This document shows, piece after piece, positions 54,889 through 64,000 of a stretch of 64,000 nt of DNA. The stretch spans positions 124,001 through 188,000 of the forward strand of contig NZ_MVDI01000003.1 in NCBI RefSeq assembly GCF_002939305.1, given 5' to 3'. The stretch comes from Chroococcidiopsis sp. TS-821 (GTDB lineage Bacteria > Cyanobacteriota > Cyanobacteriia > Cyanobacteriales > Chroococcidiopsidaceae). The notes below the pieces were generated by a model. That model was not told where the DNA came from, searched no databases, and saw only the letters and a list, made by a program, of their open reading frames with translations. Position 1 is the first letter of the stretch. The number at the start of each line of letters is the position of its first letter. A program made the position numbers and the translations under genes.

Positions 54889-56280
54889 TCATTCTTGTTC
54901 AGTCCTAAAAGATGGATCTGATGATGTCGCTTGTGATGGACTTGATTGCTGTAGTCTAAGGGCATCTTGTGCCGAAACGCCTTCACTAGCAGTGCCAATG
55001 TACCAAAGCGCCGCAGCAGCTTCTGCACGAGTTACCGTTTTTTTGGGTTGAAACAGCGTTGTATATCCAAAAACGCGGCGAATGTTTGAGCGATCGCTAT
55101 TTTGAAAATCGGCTAAAACTGCTTGTAATGCCCTTGGTTCAATTTTTGCTGCATCTTGAAAGCCCCAGGTTTGCTGAACCGCATCTACGGAAGCATTGGG
55201 GAGTGAGGAACGAGTATCAATAGGAACTTTCCAAAGAATCATTTGTTCGCGCGTCAGCGGCGCGTCAGGGCGAAATAGCACAGTTGTTGCACTTCCTGAC
55301 AGGGGACTAGGAATTAACCCTGCTTCGGCTAAACCTTGAATTACAGCAAAATCTGGATCGGAAGCTGGTACATCCTGAAACGCTGGTTGCGTCGAGGACG
55401 ATGCTGCGCGAATTTGTTTTGCGGGGTTATCGGCATAAAATCGATTATTGGCAGCAACTAGCCAACGCGCATACTCGCGCCGCGTAACAGTTTTATTCGG
55501 TTCAAATTGATTCGCTGAATCGCTTTTAGTAGATGTTGCTTGCAATGGTAACACGCCTAAGGCGCTCAAGTCTTGAAGATACTGACGCAGTTCTTGCGGT
55601 ACTTGGTTAATGTCATTAAAAGATTGTTCTGCGGTTGGTTGCGCAGTGTTATTTGCCGCTTGTGCATTGCCGTTGGCTTGTTGTAATGGTACCGGTCCAA
55701 TAAAATCTGGATCTCCTGGTTGCGGTACATTAGCTAGATCGGCATTGTTTGAGGACGTGCTAGTTGTGGCAGTTGTATCGCGCGTGTATTGCAGCGTGAA
55801 TTCGGTATTTCCTGATGTGTTTGGCTCGACAGAATTGCTTTGGTTGGGTGCAGGAATCGTTACGGTAACGCGCAACCCATCGCGTTGTGCTTCTATTATT
55901 CCCTCTTGTTCGCTCGGAAGCAACTCCCAGTCGTTTGCTTGAAATTGGTTTTGATAAAAACTTTGAACGAAATTTATCGGATCGGGTGTTGTCCAGCGCG
56001 TTTCTGAGGCTGTAACTTGCTGCAACTGCGCGTTAGGATAGCGAGGTATTTCTGCGGGAAAGTCTGCTGGTAGCTGAACATTGGTATTTAAAGCTGTTTG
56101 ATTACTGTTATTATTACTAGTACCAAACGCGATCGCTGGGTTGTCCTGGAGCCTCGGGTCTGCTGCGAACATTTGCTCTAGGTTTCTGCCAGATGGATTA
56201 TTAGCACAGGCACTTACTGATGCCAGTAACACAGCTAAACCAGCTATTTTGAAAAAGCATCTTGAGGTCAACACAGTCAT
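54889..56280 (-). CDS. SLH-domain lipoprotein
   Basis: 463 aa. The N-terminus is a lipoprotein signal with lipobox VSAC at 22-25 (FKIAGLAVLLASVSAC). A low-complexity N-rich and T-rich region follows (~25-220). S-layer homology repeats follow: EPNKTVTRREYARWLVAANN, FRPDAPLTREQMILWKVPID and FQPKKTVTRAEAAAALWYIG. It is probably anchored in a membrane and binds cell-wall glycan or S-layer polymers. The exact localisation is inferred. Confidence 0.88.
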   Translation of the reverse strand: MTVLTSRCFFKIAGLAVLLASVSACANNPSGRNLEQMFAADPRLQDNPAIAFGTSNNNSNQTALNTNVQLPADFPAEIPRYPNAQLQQVTASETRWTTPDPINFVQSFYQNQFQANDWELLPSEQEGIIEAQRDGLRVTVTIPAPNQSNSVEPNTSGNTEFTLQYTRDTTATTSTSSNNADLANVPQPGDPDFIGPVPLQQANGNAQAANNTAQPTAEQSFNDINQVPQELRQYLQDLSALGVLPLQATSTKSDSANQFEPNKTVTRREYARWLVAANNRFYADNPAKQIRAASSSTQPAFQDVPASDPDFAVIQGLAEAGLIPSPLSGSATTVLFRPDAPLTREQMILWKVPIDTRSSLPNASVDAVQQTWGFQDAAKIEPRALQAVLADFQNSDRSNIRRVFGYTTLFQPKKTVTRAEAAAALWYIGTASEGVSAQDALRLQQSSPSQATSSDPSFRTEQE

Positions 56281-56519
56281 TTGAAGAAGATACCATCACT
56301 TCTTACGCTAACGTAATTTGGCAATAGTCGCTGCAGCTGCTTGCGACTACATGCTCTTTGCTAGCAATTTTTGTGTATAATTTTTTACTAAAACTAGAAA
56401 ATTTTTATGAAAGTGCAGACGAAGTATGAAAAACATGTGAGTGATATATTGAGTATGCAAAAGGCAAAATAAATATTAAATTTAAGAATAAGACAATTGG
56501 CAAGCTTGACCTGTTTCCC

Positions 56520-57704
56520 GTGCTGCAACAAAATTTCATGCAGGTTTTTCCTCAAAAGCTTAGTGATTCTCACACACCGTTTCAGCTATTGCTGTTCGTT
56601 GATGAACGTTCAGGTTCTCAGCAACAGATTCAGCAGATCTATCACTATCTCAAAGAGTTACAAGAGAAGTATGCTTTTGAACTCCAAATTATTGATGTGG
56701 GCGAACAGCCATATTTTGCAGAACACTTTAAATTAGTTGCAACTCCAGCACTAATTAAAATTCATCCAGAACCACGGCAAACGTTAGCAGGCAGTAATTT
56801 AATTGCTCAGTTACAATCATGGTGGCCGCGCTGGCAAAAAGCAGTAGCAGAAAAACTTCAGTCCCAGAACGTGCAGCCAGAACGTGTTAGATCGCCTCAA
56901 AACGGAATGCGTTCGATTGCAGATTCGGCTGAAGTCATTTTAATGGCAGATGAAATTTTCAGTCTTAAACGCGAGCAAGAAAAGCTACTAGAACAGCTAC
57001 AGTTTAAAGACCAAGTGATTGCCATGCTAGCGCACGATTTGCGCAATCCATTAACCGCAGTTTCAATCGCGCTAGAAACGCTAGAAGCAGGTCTAACACG
57101 CGAAGGGCAAACGCCGCCACTTTCACCGAACTTAGTCGCGCAGTTGTTCAAACAAGCACGGACGCAAGCGCGGTCAATTGATAAAATGATTGCTGGGTTA
57201 TTACAAGTAGCGCGAGGAACTGCTGCCGAATTAGACATTCAACCACAAAAAGTAGAGCTAGAAAAACTGTGTCATGAGGTTCTAATGCAGTTGAGCGATC
57301 GCGCGAGGGCAAAAAGTTTAAAAATTGAAACTGATATTCCGCGCGACTTACCACGAACTTATGCGGATCAAGAAAGAATTCGCCAAGTGCTGATTAACCT
57401 GCTTGATAATGCGATTAAATACACGCCTGCTAATGGTAAAATCCACATCTCGGCGCTACACCGCACGACGCAAAAAATTCAATTCAGTGTTTGCGATACA
57501 GGACCAGGAATTCCTGAAGAAAATCGCGATCGCATTTTTGAAGACCGCTTTCGTTTAGAAAGAGACAAAGCAAAGGATGGTTACGGTATTGGTCTGTGCT
57601 TGTGTCAGCGTATTATTCGCGCGCACTACGGACAAATCTGGGTAGATTGTCCACCCACAGGTGGTTCTTGTTTTCATTTTACTTTGCCCGTTTATCCCAA
57701 TTAA
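56520..57704 (+). CDS. sasA: Circadian sensor histidine kinase SasA
   Basis: 394 aa from GTG 56520. The N-terminal ~100 residues form the thioredoxin-like KaiB-type domain ([40 protein letters not shown]) that binds KaiC. The histidine-kinase core follows, with phospho-acceptor His172 in [21 protein letters not shown]-box [18 protein letters not shown] and G-boxes [17 protein letters not shown] and [10 protein letters not shown]. It relays clock phase to RpaA, which is not in this window. ATG 56538 is a possible alternative start. Confidence 0.95.
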   Translation: MLQQNFMQVFPQKLSDSHTPFQLLLFVDERSGSQQQIQQIYHYLKELQEKYAFELQIIDVGEQPYFAEHFKLVATPALIKIHPEPRQTLAGSNLIAQLQSWWPRWQKAVAEKLQSQNVQPERVRSPQNGMRSIADSAEVILMADEIFSLKREQEKLLEQLQFKDQVIAMLAHDLRNPLTAVSIALETLEAGLTREGQTPPLSPNLVAQLFKQARTQARSIDKMIAGLLQVARGTAAELDIQPQKVELEKLCHEVLMQLSDRARAKSLKIETDIPRDLPRTYADQERIRQVLINLLDNAIKYTPANGKIHISALHRTTQKIQFSVCDTGPGIPEENRDRIFEDRFRLERDKAKDGYGIGLCLCQRIIRAHYGQIWVDCPPTGGSCFHFTLPVYPN

Positions 57705-57740
57705 ATTACGAGTAGTTCGTCTTTGGCTCTTAGCTAATTT

Positions 57741-58151
57741 CTAATTCCTACTAGCAGTATATTGTTTAATTGCAGCAATAATTTGAGTGTTAGCTGTGGG
57801 AAAAGAATATTGCTCGATTTCATCTAAGCTCACCCACCGTACCTCATCACATTCAATGGGTTTTGGCTCGCCAGCCAGGTGACGGCACAAATGTACAGTC
57901 AATGTCACTTGTAAATGCGGATAAGTATAGTCAACGGTCATCAAATGTTCGCCAACCGCAATCTCAATTCCTAATTCTTCTTTGATTTCTCTTTTGATAC
58001 ACGCTTGAACAGTTTCTCCTGGCTCAATTTTGCCTCCAGGAAACTCCCACAACCCGCCTAAACTTCCTTCTGGACGACGGCGATCTATCAGAATTTGTTC
58101 GCGGTCATTCCAAATTACACCAACACCAATAATTCTATGTGGAATCGTCAC
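57741..58151 (-). CDS. NUDIX hydrolase, MutT-like
   Basis: 136-aa NUDIX domain. The full Nudix box is visible: GGKIEPGETVQACIKREIKE followed by ELGI. The 8-oxo-dGTP type is suggested by the start IIGVGVIWNDREQILIDRRR and by EFPGGKIEPGE. It cleans oxidised nucleotides. It is convergent with sasA, 36 bp apart. Confidence 0.9.
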   Translation of the reverse strand: MTIPHRIIGVGVIWNDREQILIDRRRPEGSLGGLWEFPGGKIEPGETVQACIKREIKEELGIEIAVGEHLMTVDYTYPHLQVTLTVHLCRHLAGEPKPIECDEVRWVSLDEIEQYSFPTANTQIIAAIKQYTASRN

Positions 58152-58352
58152 CCAGAAACCTCACACAAAGTTGTGGACTAGCTTGTAAATACAATATCAT
58201 CAAAGGTCTGAGAGGTCGGTGGCCAGAAAAGATGCCTCCTAATTAAATAACTCGGTGAAACGAAAATTGTGTTTACCGAGTTCTTAAATCTATGCGCAGT
58301 GCTTATTTTAGTGACATATTTCAAGAGCTAATTTAGATGACAGATGCTGCTG

Positions 58353-58697
58353 TTATTCATGCGTAGAGTGATTAACTTCAGCTGCGTGTAGGGACTTTTC
58401 AAAAAGCATTCTTTGTTCAGCATTGCGCAGGAAGTAACCACTAATCATTGCCGACGCTAGTAGTCTACCCAGGTTCTCGCGAGTTGTTGTGATGCTGACG
58501 TTAAAGTGTTCTGGAGGCAAGTTGCCCAATAGCCCAATAATATTGCGTTCCATAATTTGAAACACTTCGCCAGACGTGGGCTTAGATAGTTGGTTAACAG
58601 TTTCTGGGCTTAGCCCTTGAACGTACTGCCATAGCAAGTTACCATTTTCGGACTCGCCATCAAAGAATCCTGAGACTTGGTTAGATACGTCGCTCAC
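58353..58697 (-). CDS. DUF760-family protein
   Basis: 114 aa from GTG 58697 (VSDVSNQVSGFFDGESENGN), chosen because GGAGGT lies 6 nt upstream. The frame is open to 58718. The rest is helical and conserved-looking: LLWQYVQGLSPETVNQLSKP, VFQIMERNIIGLLGNLPPEH, FNVSITTTRENLGRLLASAM. DUF760 proteins occur in cyanobacteria and plastids. Some plant members regulate protein turnover, but no role is fixed for this one. Confidence 0.85.
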   Translation of the reverse strand: MSDVSNQVSGFFDGESENGNLLWQYVQGLSPETVNQLSKPTSGEVFQIMERNIIGLLGNLPPEHFNVSITTTRENLGRLLASAMISGYFLRNAEQRMLFEKSLHAAEVNHSTHE

Positions 58698-58913
58698 TTT
58701 GTACCTCCGGTTGAGCAATAGCTGCTTACTCTTGACTTAAGAGAAGTTCACTTTGCTGTTAATAGTTTGCCTAACTGTTGTCTTCTGCAAATTAATGTAA
58801 CAAGCTATGTAGATTGTGCGTGTTGGTGAAACCGAACATCAGGGTGACGGATTCTCTCACTGGTGCAAAGCAGTGCGATCGCACCGCTTCCAGTAGTTTG
58901 TACTTGCCCGCGT

Positions 58914-59870
58914 CTAGCTTGCTAAGTACTGATCCATGTCGGCTTTGCGCTTGCGGAGTTTTGTAAGTGCTTCGCGTTCTATTTGACGGACGCGTTCGCG
59001 ACTAATATTGAGGCGATCGCCGATTTTTGCCAGTGTCATCGATTGTCCGTCGATTAAACCAAACCGCAGTGATAAAACCTCTCGTTGCTGGGGTGTCAAA
59101 TCCGCCATCATCCGCTCAATGTCAGTAGACATGCACGATTGCAACACAAACTCATCAGGAGACACCCCTGTATCTTCTAACAGTTCTCCGAGTTCTGTGT
59201 CGTGGTTATCTCCTACGCGTAGGTCTAAAGATAATGGTAACCGCGCGCGTTCTAAATACTCTCTTACCTGCTTGGGAGATAGTTCTAGTTCCGCAGCTAA
59301 TTCCGAAACTGTTGCTGCGCGTCCTAATTGCTGCGATAGCTGTCGTTGGGCTTTTTTGATTTTATTCAGTTTTTCGGTAATGTGAATTGGCAATCGAATT
59401 GTACGACCTTTTTCAGCGATCGCGCGCGTGATTGCTTGGCGAATCCACCAGTAAGCATATGTGGAAAAGCGATACCCTTTTGTGGGGTCAAACTTTTCTA
59501 CACCGCGCTGCATTCCAATCGTGCCTTCTTGAATTAAGTCTAATAAGTCTACGTTACGTTTGATATATTTTTTGGCTACCGACACGACCAACCGGAGATT
59601 TGCCTCTACCATCTTACGTTTGGCAACTTCTCCTAGGGCGATCGCTTTACTGAGTTCATCTGGATCGAGCTTTGCAGATGCAGCCCACTCCTCTAGTGTT
59701 GGTTCTCGATTCAACTGCGCACTGAGCGACTCTTTAATTTCTTGCAAGGCAGTTGAGCGCTGCACTTGTTTGCCATACAATATTTCTTGCTCGTGCGTTA
59801 AAAGTGGTACACGACCAATTTCTCGCAGATAAGTCCGCACAAGGTCTGTGGCTGTCTGAGCAGTCTTCAT
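58914..59870 (-). CDS. Group 2 RNA polymerase sigma factor (SigB/SigD type)
   Basis: 318-aa sigma-70 family protein lacking region 1.1, so non-essential group 2. Region 1.2 is [20 protein letters not shown], 2.1-2.4 run from [20 protein letters not shown] through [20 protein letters not shown], 3 from [20 protein letters not shown], and 4.2 is the helix-turn-helix [20 protein letters not shown]. It redirects transcription under stress, dark or nutrient change. Whether SigB, SigC, SigD or SigE needs a tree. Confidence 0.93.
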   Translation of the reverse strand: MKTAQTATDLVRTYLREIGRVPLLTHEQEILYGKQVQRSTALQEIKESLSAQLNREPTLEEWAASAKLDPDELSKAIALGEVAKRKMVEANLRLVVSVAKKYIKRNVDLLDLIQEGTIGMQRGVEKFDPTKGYRFSTYAYWWIRQAITRAIAEKGRTIRLPIHITEKLNKIKKAQRQLSQQLGRAATVSELAAELELSPKQVREYLERARLPLSLDLRVGDNHDTELGELLEDTGVSPDEFVLQSCMSTDIERMMADLTPQQREVLSLRFGLIDGQSMTLAKIGDRLNISRERVRQIEREALTKLRKRKADMDQYLAS

Positions 59871-60684
59871 GGCACTACGCTTGTAAATTGATAATCAGAG
59901 GGTTGGCGAGATGGTGCGAGCATTGACTGGCAACTTTTGTGCAAAGTCACACCCAACAAAAACTAGAAGCTTGTTGACTATGAACGATTTTGTGTTCGAC
60001 TCAGAAATTTAACCTAAATTTAAATTTGAAGGCGATAACCTCAGACAAAGCAGTCAAAACTTTTTGTCTTGTCATCACTTTCTTAAATCTGAATGCTCCT
60101 ATGTTAACTATTGTAACCTTTATTAGTCTAGTGCTGCTAACTTTCAGTGCCTGAATCAGCATAACTGCGCTTGTTCTCACACTGCTTGTTTACTCCTCAC
60201 CGTTCTTACTACAAACCGGATGATAAGGTTGGTTTGACTTTGACTACAGCCTAGCGACTAATTGTTTTGACAATTGCATCCTGGAAAACAAAACGTTGTT
60301 AATTTCGAGCGAATTTTTTACTAGTTGTACTTAGAATGTTTATTTTAATGCAGGAATCTGTTTTTCTGCCGTAATTTTGTTTTCTACACATTTCTTTACA
60401 TTTCCTGGGTTGAAAATGAGATCTGAATTTTGCGATAAGCTGCACTACTTGACGATCAGTTTAAACATTTTTACGGTTGATCAACACTAGGTGAATGGTA
60501 CAAAACTTGTTAAACTCCAGTGGAACGTTTGCCGCCCAGCCGCGGTTACTGAAATACTGGATATTAAATGATACAGCAAGATTCTTAAACAGGACTAATA
60601 GTTTCTAAACTTTTTAGATTTCAGAGTATGGTGTTTTGTCATTACCAACAAGACACCACTTTTAGTCCTAACGACTACAGCTAC
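59871..60684. other. 814 bp gene-free gap between sigma factor and carB
   Basis: AT-rich, without an open frame that looks real. It should contain the promoter of the sigma gene at its left side and the carB terminator at its right. No RNA gene signature was recognised. A run of short palindromes is present but none stands out, apart from the hairpin at 60629-60658. Confidence 0.5.
60629..60658 (-). terminator. Possible carB terminator hairpin
   Basis: TGGTGTTTTG pairs with CAAGACACCA (one G-U pair, 10-nt loop) 27 bp past the carB stop. No T run follows on the minus strand, so it may be only a stabilising hairpin. Confidence 0.4.
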
Positions 60685-63600
60685 TTAATTATGAGCACCA
60701 ATGTAGTCTTGAATTGCTTTGACCTCTAGCGAAGTTGCTTGTAAAGAACGAATAGCAGCAGCGGTGGCTTTCGCACCGGCAATAGTTGTAATAATTGGAA
60801 TTTTATAACCCAACGCAGTACGACGGATGAGACGCGCATCAGTTTGGGCTTCTTCACCAGAGGGAGTATTGATAATCAGTTGAATTTGTTGGTTTTTAAT
60901 GGCGTCCAAAACATTGGGGCGTCCTTCGTGAAGTTTGAGAATTAACTCAACGTCTAAACCGTGCTCTTTGAGAACGCGCCGCGTACCGTCAGTGGCGACA
61001 ACTTTAAAGCCCAAGTCGATAAAGTCTTTAACAACTGGAACAACGAGTGTTTTGTCGCGATCGCTCATCGAGACAAACACCGTACCCTGACGCGGTAGTA
61101 TTTCTCCAGCACCCAATTCGGCTTTGGCGAATGCTTTGCCAAAATCGCTATCAACGCCCATCACTTCACCCGTCGAGCGCATTTCTGGTCCTAAAATTGT
61201 GTCTGTACCAGGAAACTTGTTAAATGGCAGTACAGCTTCTTTGACCGCGATGTGATTTGGTATAGGTTCTTGGGTGAAGTTGAGCGATTCTAGTGTTTCC
61301 CCCGACATAATCAACGATGCCATTTTGGCAAGCGGAATACCGGTTGTTTTGGACACAAAAGGTACTGTGCGCGAAGCGCGGGGATTTGCTTCTAAAATGT
61401 AAACTTGAGGATTGTAGCTGTGCGCGCCAACAACGGCAAATTGAATATTCATCAATCCAACTACTTGGAGTCGCTGCGCGAGTTGTACAGTCCAAGTGCG
61501 AATTTTATTTAATACAGAAGACGGAAGCGAAATCGCGGGTAAAGAACATGCTGAATCGCCAGAGTGAATTCCTGCTTGTTCGATGTGTTCCATAATTCCG
61601 CCAATGACGACTTTACCAGTGCTGTCGGCGATCGCATCGACATCGACTTCAATGGCATTTTCCAGAAACTTATCGATTAATATTGGGTGTTCTGGTTCTA
61701 CCTGTACTGCAAATGTCATGTAGCGTTCGAGCTCCGTATCCGAGTAGACAATTTCCATCGCCCGTCCGCCGAGAACATAACTCGGACGCACGACAACCGG
61801 ATACCCAATGCGACTTGCGATCGCGAGTGCATCTTGATAACTGCGTGCAATTCCGTTTGGCGGTTGCGCAATATCTAACTCGTGTAATATCTTCTCAAAT
61901 CGCTCGCGGTCTTCGGCAATATCGATCGAATCGGGAGAAGTTCCCCAAATTCGAGTTGGCAGCAATTCTTTAACTTCAGGGCGGTTGAGATACTCTTGTA
62001 GAGGTACTGCTAATTTGAGTGGTGTTTGTCCGCCAAACTGAATGATGACTCCTACTGGCTTTTCGGTCTCTATGATGTTTAAGACGTCTTCTTTGGTCAG
62101 CGGTTCAAAGTAAAGGCGATCGCTTGTATCATAATCTGTCGAAACAGTTTCAGGGTTTGAGTTGACCATAATTGTTTCGTACCCTGCGGCTTTCAGTGCA
62201 TAACTGGCATGACAACAGCAATAATCAAACTCAATACCTTGTCCGATGCGGTTAGGACCACCACCTAAAATCATCACTTTTTGTTTATCCGATGGTTGTA
62301 CTTCGGATTCTTCTTCGTAGGTGGAGTAGTGATAAGGAGTATACGCCTCGAATTCAGCGGCGCAGGTATCTACTGTTTTGTAAACAGGAATAACACCGAG
62401 TTGTTGGCGATAGGTACGTACCTCATCTTCAGTTGTTTTTGTGGCAAACGCGATTTGGCGATCGCTAAATCCCTGACGCTTTACTGCATAAAGTTGCTCT
62501 TTTGTCAACTTATGCAGTGGCGTCCGCTTGAGGAATTTCTCTGTTTCGAGCAATTGTTGCATTTTATCCAAGAACCAAGGGTCGATACCCGTCAGTTCGT
62601 AAATCTCCTCAATACCTAGTCCTAGCTGCATTGCGTGACGTACCGCAAAGATTCTTTCTGGGTTGGGCGTGCGTAATTGCGCGCGAATTTGTTCGCCACT
62701 CGGCAGTTTTTCAGCGCGATCGCATCCCCAGCCAGCGCGTCCGGTTTCGAGCGAGCGCAAAGCTTTTTGGAACGATTCTTGAAACGTCCGTCCAATTGCC
62801 ATTGCTTCGCCGACAGACTTCATTTGTGTTGTCAATACAGGTTCCGAACCAGGAAATTTTTCAAACGCAAATCGCGGAATTTTCGTGACGACATAATCAA
62901 TCGTTGGTTCGAATGACGCGGGGGTTTTCTTAGTGATGTCGTTTTTGATTTCATCCAACGTATAGCCGACGGCTAGTTTGGCGGCGAATTTAGCGATCGG
63001 GAAACCTGTGGCTTTAGACGCCAAAGCTGAACTGCGCGAGACGCGAGGATTCATTTCAATCACGATTGCTTCGCCATCAACCGGATTCACCGCAAATTGA
63101 ATATTCGAACCACCTGTCTCTACACCAATTTCGCGAATAATCCGAATCGAAGCATCGCGCAGGCGCTGATATTCTTTATCGGTCAAAGTTTGTGCGGGTG
63201 CAACTGTAATCGAATCTCCAGTGTGAATCCCCATCGGATCGAGGTTTTCAATCGAGCAGATAATCACGACATTATCCGCCAAGTCACGCATCACTTCGAG
63301 TTCGTACTCTTTCCAACCGAGGAGTGACTGCTCAATTAAAATTTGGGAAACTGGACTCGCGTCAATTCCCGCTTGCGCCATTGTTTCAAATTCTTCTTGA
63401 TTATAGGCAATTCCGCCACCAGTTCCACCCAGTGTAAAAGCTGGACGAATGATCAGCGGATAGGTACCAATTTGTTTGGCGATCGCTCTTGCTTCATCGA
63501 CTGTGGAAGCGATACCAGAGGGACACACGCCCACTCCGATTTTCTCCATCGCTTGTTTAAAAAGTTGGCGGTCTTCTGCTTTTTCGATTGCGGATAACTT

Positions 63601-63954
63601 CGCACCAATCAATTCGACGCCGTATTTTTCTAAAACTCCATTTTTCGACAAAGCTACAGCAATATTAAGTGCAGTTTGTCCGCCCATTGTGGGTAGCAAA
63701 GCTTCAGGGCGTTCTTTCTCGATAATTTTCTCGACTATTTCCGGTGTTAGCGGCTCAATATATGTTCTATCCGCTGTTTCCGGATCGGTCATAATCGTTG
63801 CTGGATTTGAGTTCACCAGCACCACCTGATATCCTTCTTCGCGGAGAGCTTTACAGGCTTGCGTACCGGAGTAATCAAACTCGCAAGCTTGTCCAATCAC
63901 AATTGGACCGGAACCAAGCAATAGAATTTTATGGATATCGTCACGGCGGGGCAT
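60685..63954 (-). CDS. carB: Carbamoyl-phosphate synthase large subunit
   Basis: 1089 aa, the ammonia- and ATP-using subunit that makes carbamoyl phosphate for arginine and pyrimidines. Two homologous ATP-grasp halves: the first starts [20 protein letters not shown] with GGQTALN and [14 protein letters not shown], the second starts [20 protein letters not shown] with [10 protein letters not shown] and [15 protein letters not shown]. The C-terminal MGS-like domain, the allosteric site, begins near 945 ([20 protein letters not shown]). It uses the partner CarA, which is not in this window. Confidence 0.98.
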   Translation of the reverse strand: MPRRDDIHKILLLGSGPIVIGQACEFDYSGTQACKALREEGYQVVLVNSNPATIMTDPETADRTYIEPLTPEIVEKIIEKERPEALLPTMGGQTALNIAVALSKNGVLEKYGVELIGAKLSAIEKAEDRQLFKQAMEKIGVGVCPSGIASTVDEARAIAKQIGTYPLIIRPAFTLGGTGGGIAYNQEEFETMAQAGIDASPVSQILIEQSLLGWKEYELEVMRDLADNVVIICSIENLDPMGIHTGDSITVAPAQTLTDKEYQRLRDASIRIIREIGVETGGSNIQFAVNPVDGEAIVIEMNPRVSRSSALASKATGFPIAKFAAKLAVGYTLDEIKNDITKKTPASFEPTIDYVVTKIPRFAFEKFPGSEPVLTTQMKSVGEAMAIGRTFQESFQKALRSLETGRAGWGCDRAEKLPSGEQIRAQLRTPNPERIFAVRHAMQLGLGIEEIYELTGIDPWFLDKMQQLLETEKFLKRTPLHKLTKEQLYAVKRQGFSDRQIAFATKTTEDEVRTYRQQLGVIPVYKTVDTCAAEFEAYTPYHYSTYEEESEVQPSDKQKVMILGGGPNRIGQGIEFDYCCCHASYALKAAGYETIMVNSNPETVSTDYDTSDRLYFEPLTKEDVLNIIETEKPVGVIIQFGGQTPLKLAVPLQEYLNRPEVKELLPTRIWGTSPDSIDIAEDRERFEKILHELDIAQPPNGIARSYQDALAIASRIGYPVVVRPSYVLGGRAMEIVYSDTELERYMTFAVQVEPEHPILIDKFLENAIEVDVDAIADSTGKVVIGGIMEHIEQAGIHSGDSACSLPAISLPSSVLNKIRTWTVQLAQRLQVVGLMNIQFAVVGAHSYNPQVYILEANPRASRTVPFVSKTTGIPLAKMASLIMSGETLESLNFTQEPIPNHIAVKEAVLPFNKFPGTDTILGPEMRSTGEVMGVDSDFGKAFAKAELGAGEILPRQGTVFVSMSDRDKTLVVPVVKDFIDLGFKVVATDGTRRVLKEHGLDVELILKLHEGRPNVLDAIKNQQIQLIINTPSGEEAQTDARLIRRTALGYKIPIITTIAGAKATAAAIRSLQATSLEVKAIQDYIGAHN

Positions 63955-64000
63955 AGTCTTTCTACCTAGAGAAGGAAATTTTGAATCCTGATTATTTTAA

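Noticed and set aside
60685-63954. Several plus-strand open frames opposite carB (for example 61317-61595, 63476-63829)
   Set aside because: Antisense shadows of a highly conserved coding gene; no domains.
1-64000. tRNA, rRNA and transposase genes
   Set aside because: I looked for T-arm, acceptor and transposase signatures and found none convincing; a covariance-model scan would be decisive for RNAs.

Overview
The window is chromosomal DNA from a cyanobacterium. It carries phycobilisome operons, the HIP1 octamer GCGATCGC at very high frequency, and the cyanobacterial signature genes sasA, an rpaB-like regulator and a group 2 sigma factor. Phycoerythrocyanin genes (pecBACEF), directly upstream of cpcBACDEFG, point to a filamentous or Chroococcidiopsis/Gloeocapsopsis-type lineage. 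The species cannot be fixed from the sequence alone. No rRNA, tRNA or intact insertion sequence was found.

Region 1 (1-10.3 kb, minus strand) is the phycobilisome rod locus. Transcribed right to left it reads pecB-pecA-pecC-pecE-pecF, an 890 bp gap, then cpcB-cpcA-cpcC-cpcD1-cpcD2-cpcE-cpcF-cpcG-cpcG'. The last gene is cut by the window edge. PecF has the NHCQGN isomerase motif, so phycoviolobilin on PecA is expected. cpcD is duplicated in tandem.

Region 2 (10.8-30 kb) is mostly housekeeping and stress functions: an RluD-type pseudouridine synthase, the siroheme pair cobA and cbiX/sirB, a manganese catalase, a fused M16 protease, methionine aminopeptidase, an amidase, a GH1 glycosidase, a HAD hydrolase, a Crp-family regulator, an RpaB-like response regulator and a thioredoxin reductase-like flavoprotein without an obvious NADPH motif. 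A minus-strand cluster of small genes follows and includes a frameshifted truncated-hemoglobin gene. Many intergenic gaps hold short GGTAATT/GGTAACT repeats.

Region 3 (29.2-49.3 kb) is a complete type I-D CRISPR-Cas locus. A divergent WYL-domain regulator faces cas3'. Then come a 75-aa winged-helix-like gene, a DUF433/DUF5615 toxin-antitoxin pair, cas10d (csc3), csc2, csc1, cas6, cas4, cas1, cas2, a leader, and one array of 99 repeats and 98 spacers.

The most interesting element lies between cas3' and the winged-helix gene. It is a minus-strand mini-array of two degenerate repeats around one 34-nt pseudo-spacer. The pseudo-spacer matches, after a GTT PAM, two nearby sites in the apparent promoter of the downstream cas operon: 15 of the first 17 nt at one site and the first 9 nt perfectly at the other. 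This is the architecture expected of a crRNA-like guide that makes Cascade repress its own operon (CreR/CreA type), here in a cyanobacterial I-D system next to a toxin-antitoxin module. In addition, two adjacent spacer pairs in the main array look like products of off-register spacer integration.

Region 4 (49.4-64 kb) is again chromosomal: a decayed membrane-protein gene, two small hypothetical genes, an OsmC-like protein, a GH57 glycosidase, a NifU-like scaffold, DUF3386 and SLH-domain proteins, the circadian kinase SasA, a NUDIX hydrolase, a DUF760 protein, a group 2 sigma factor and carB.
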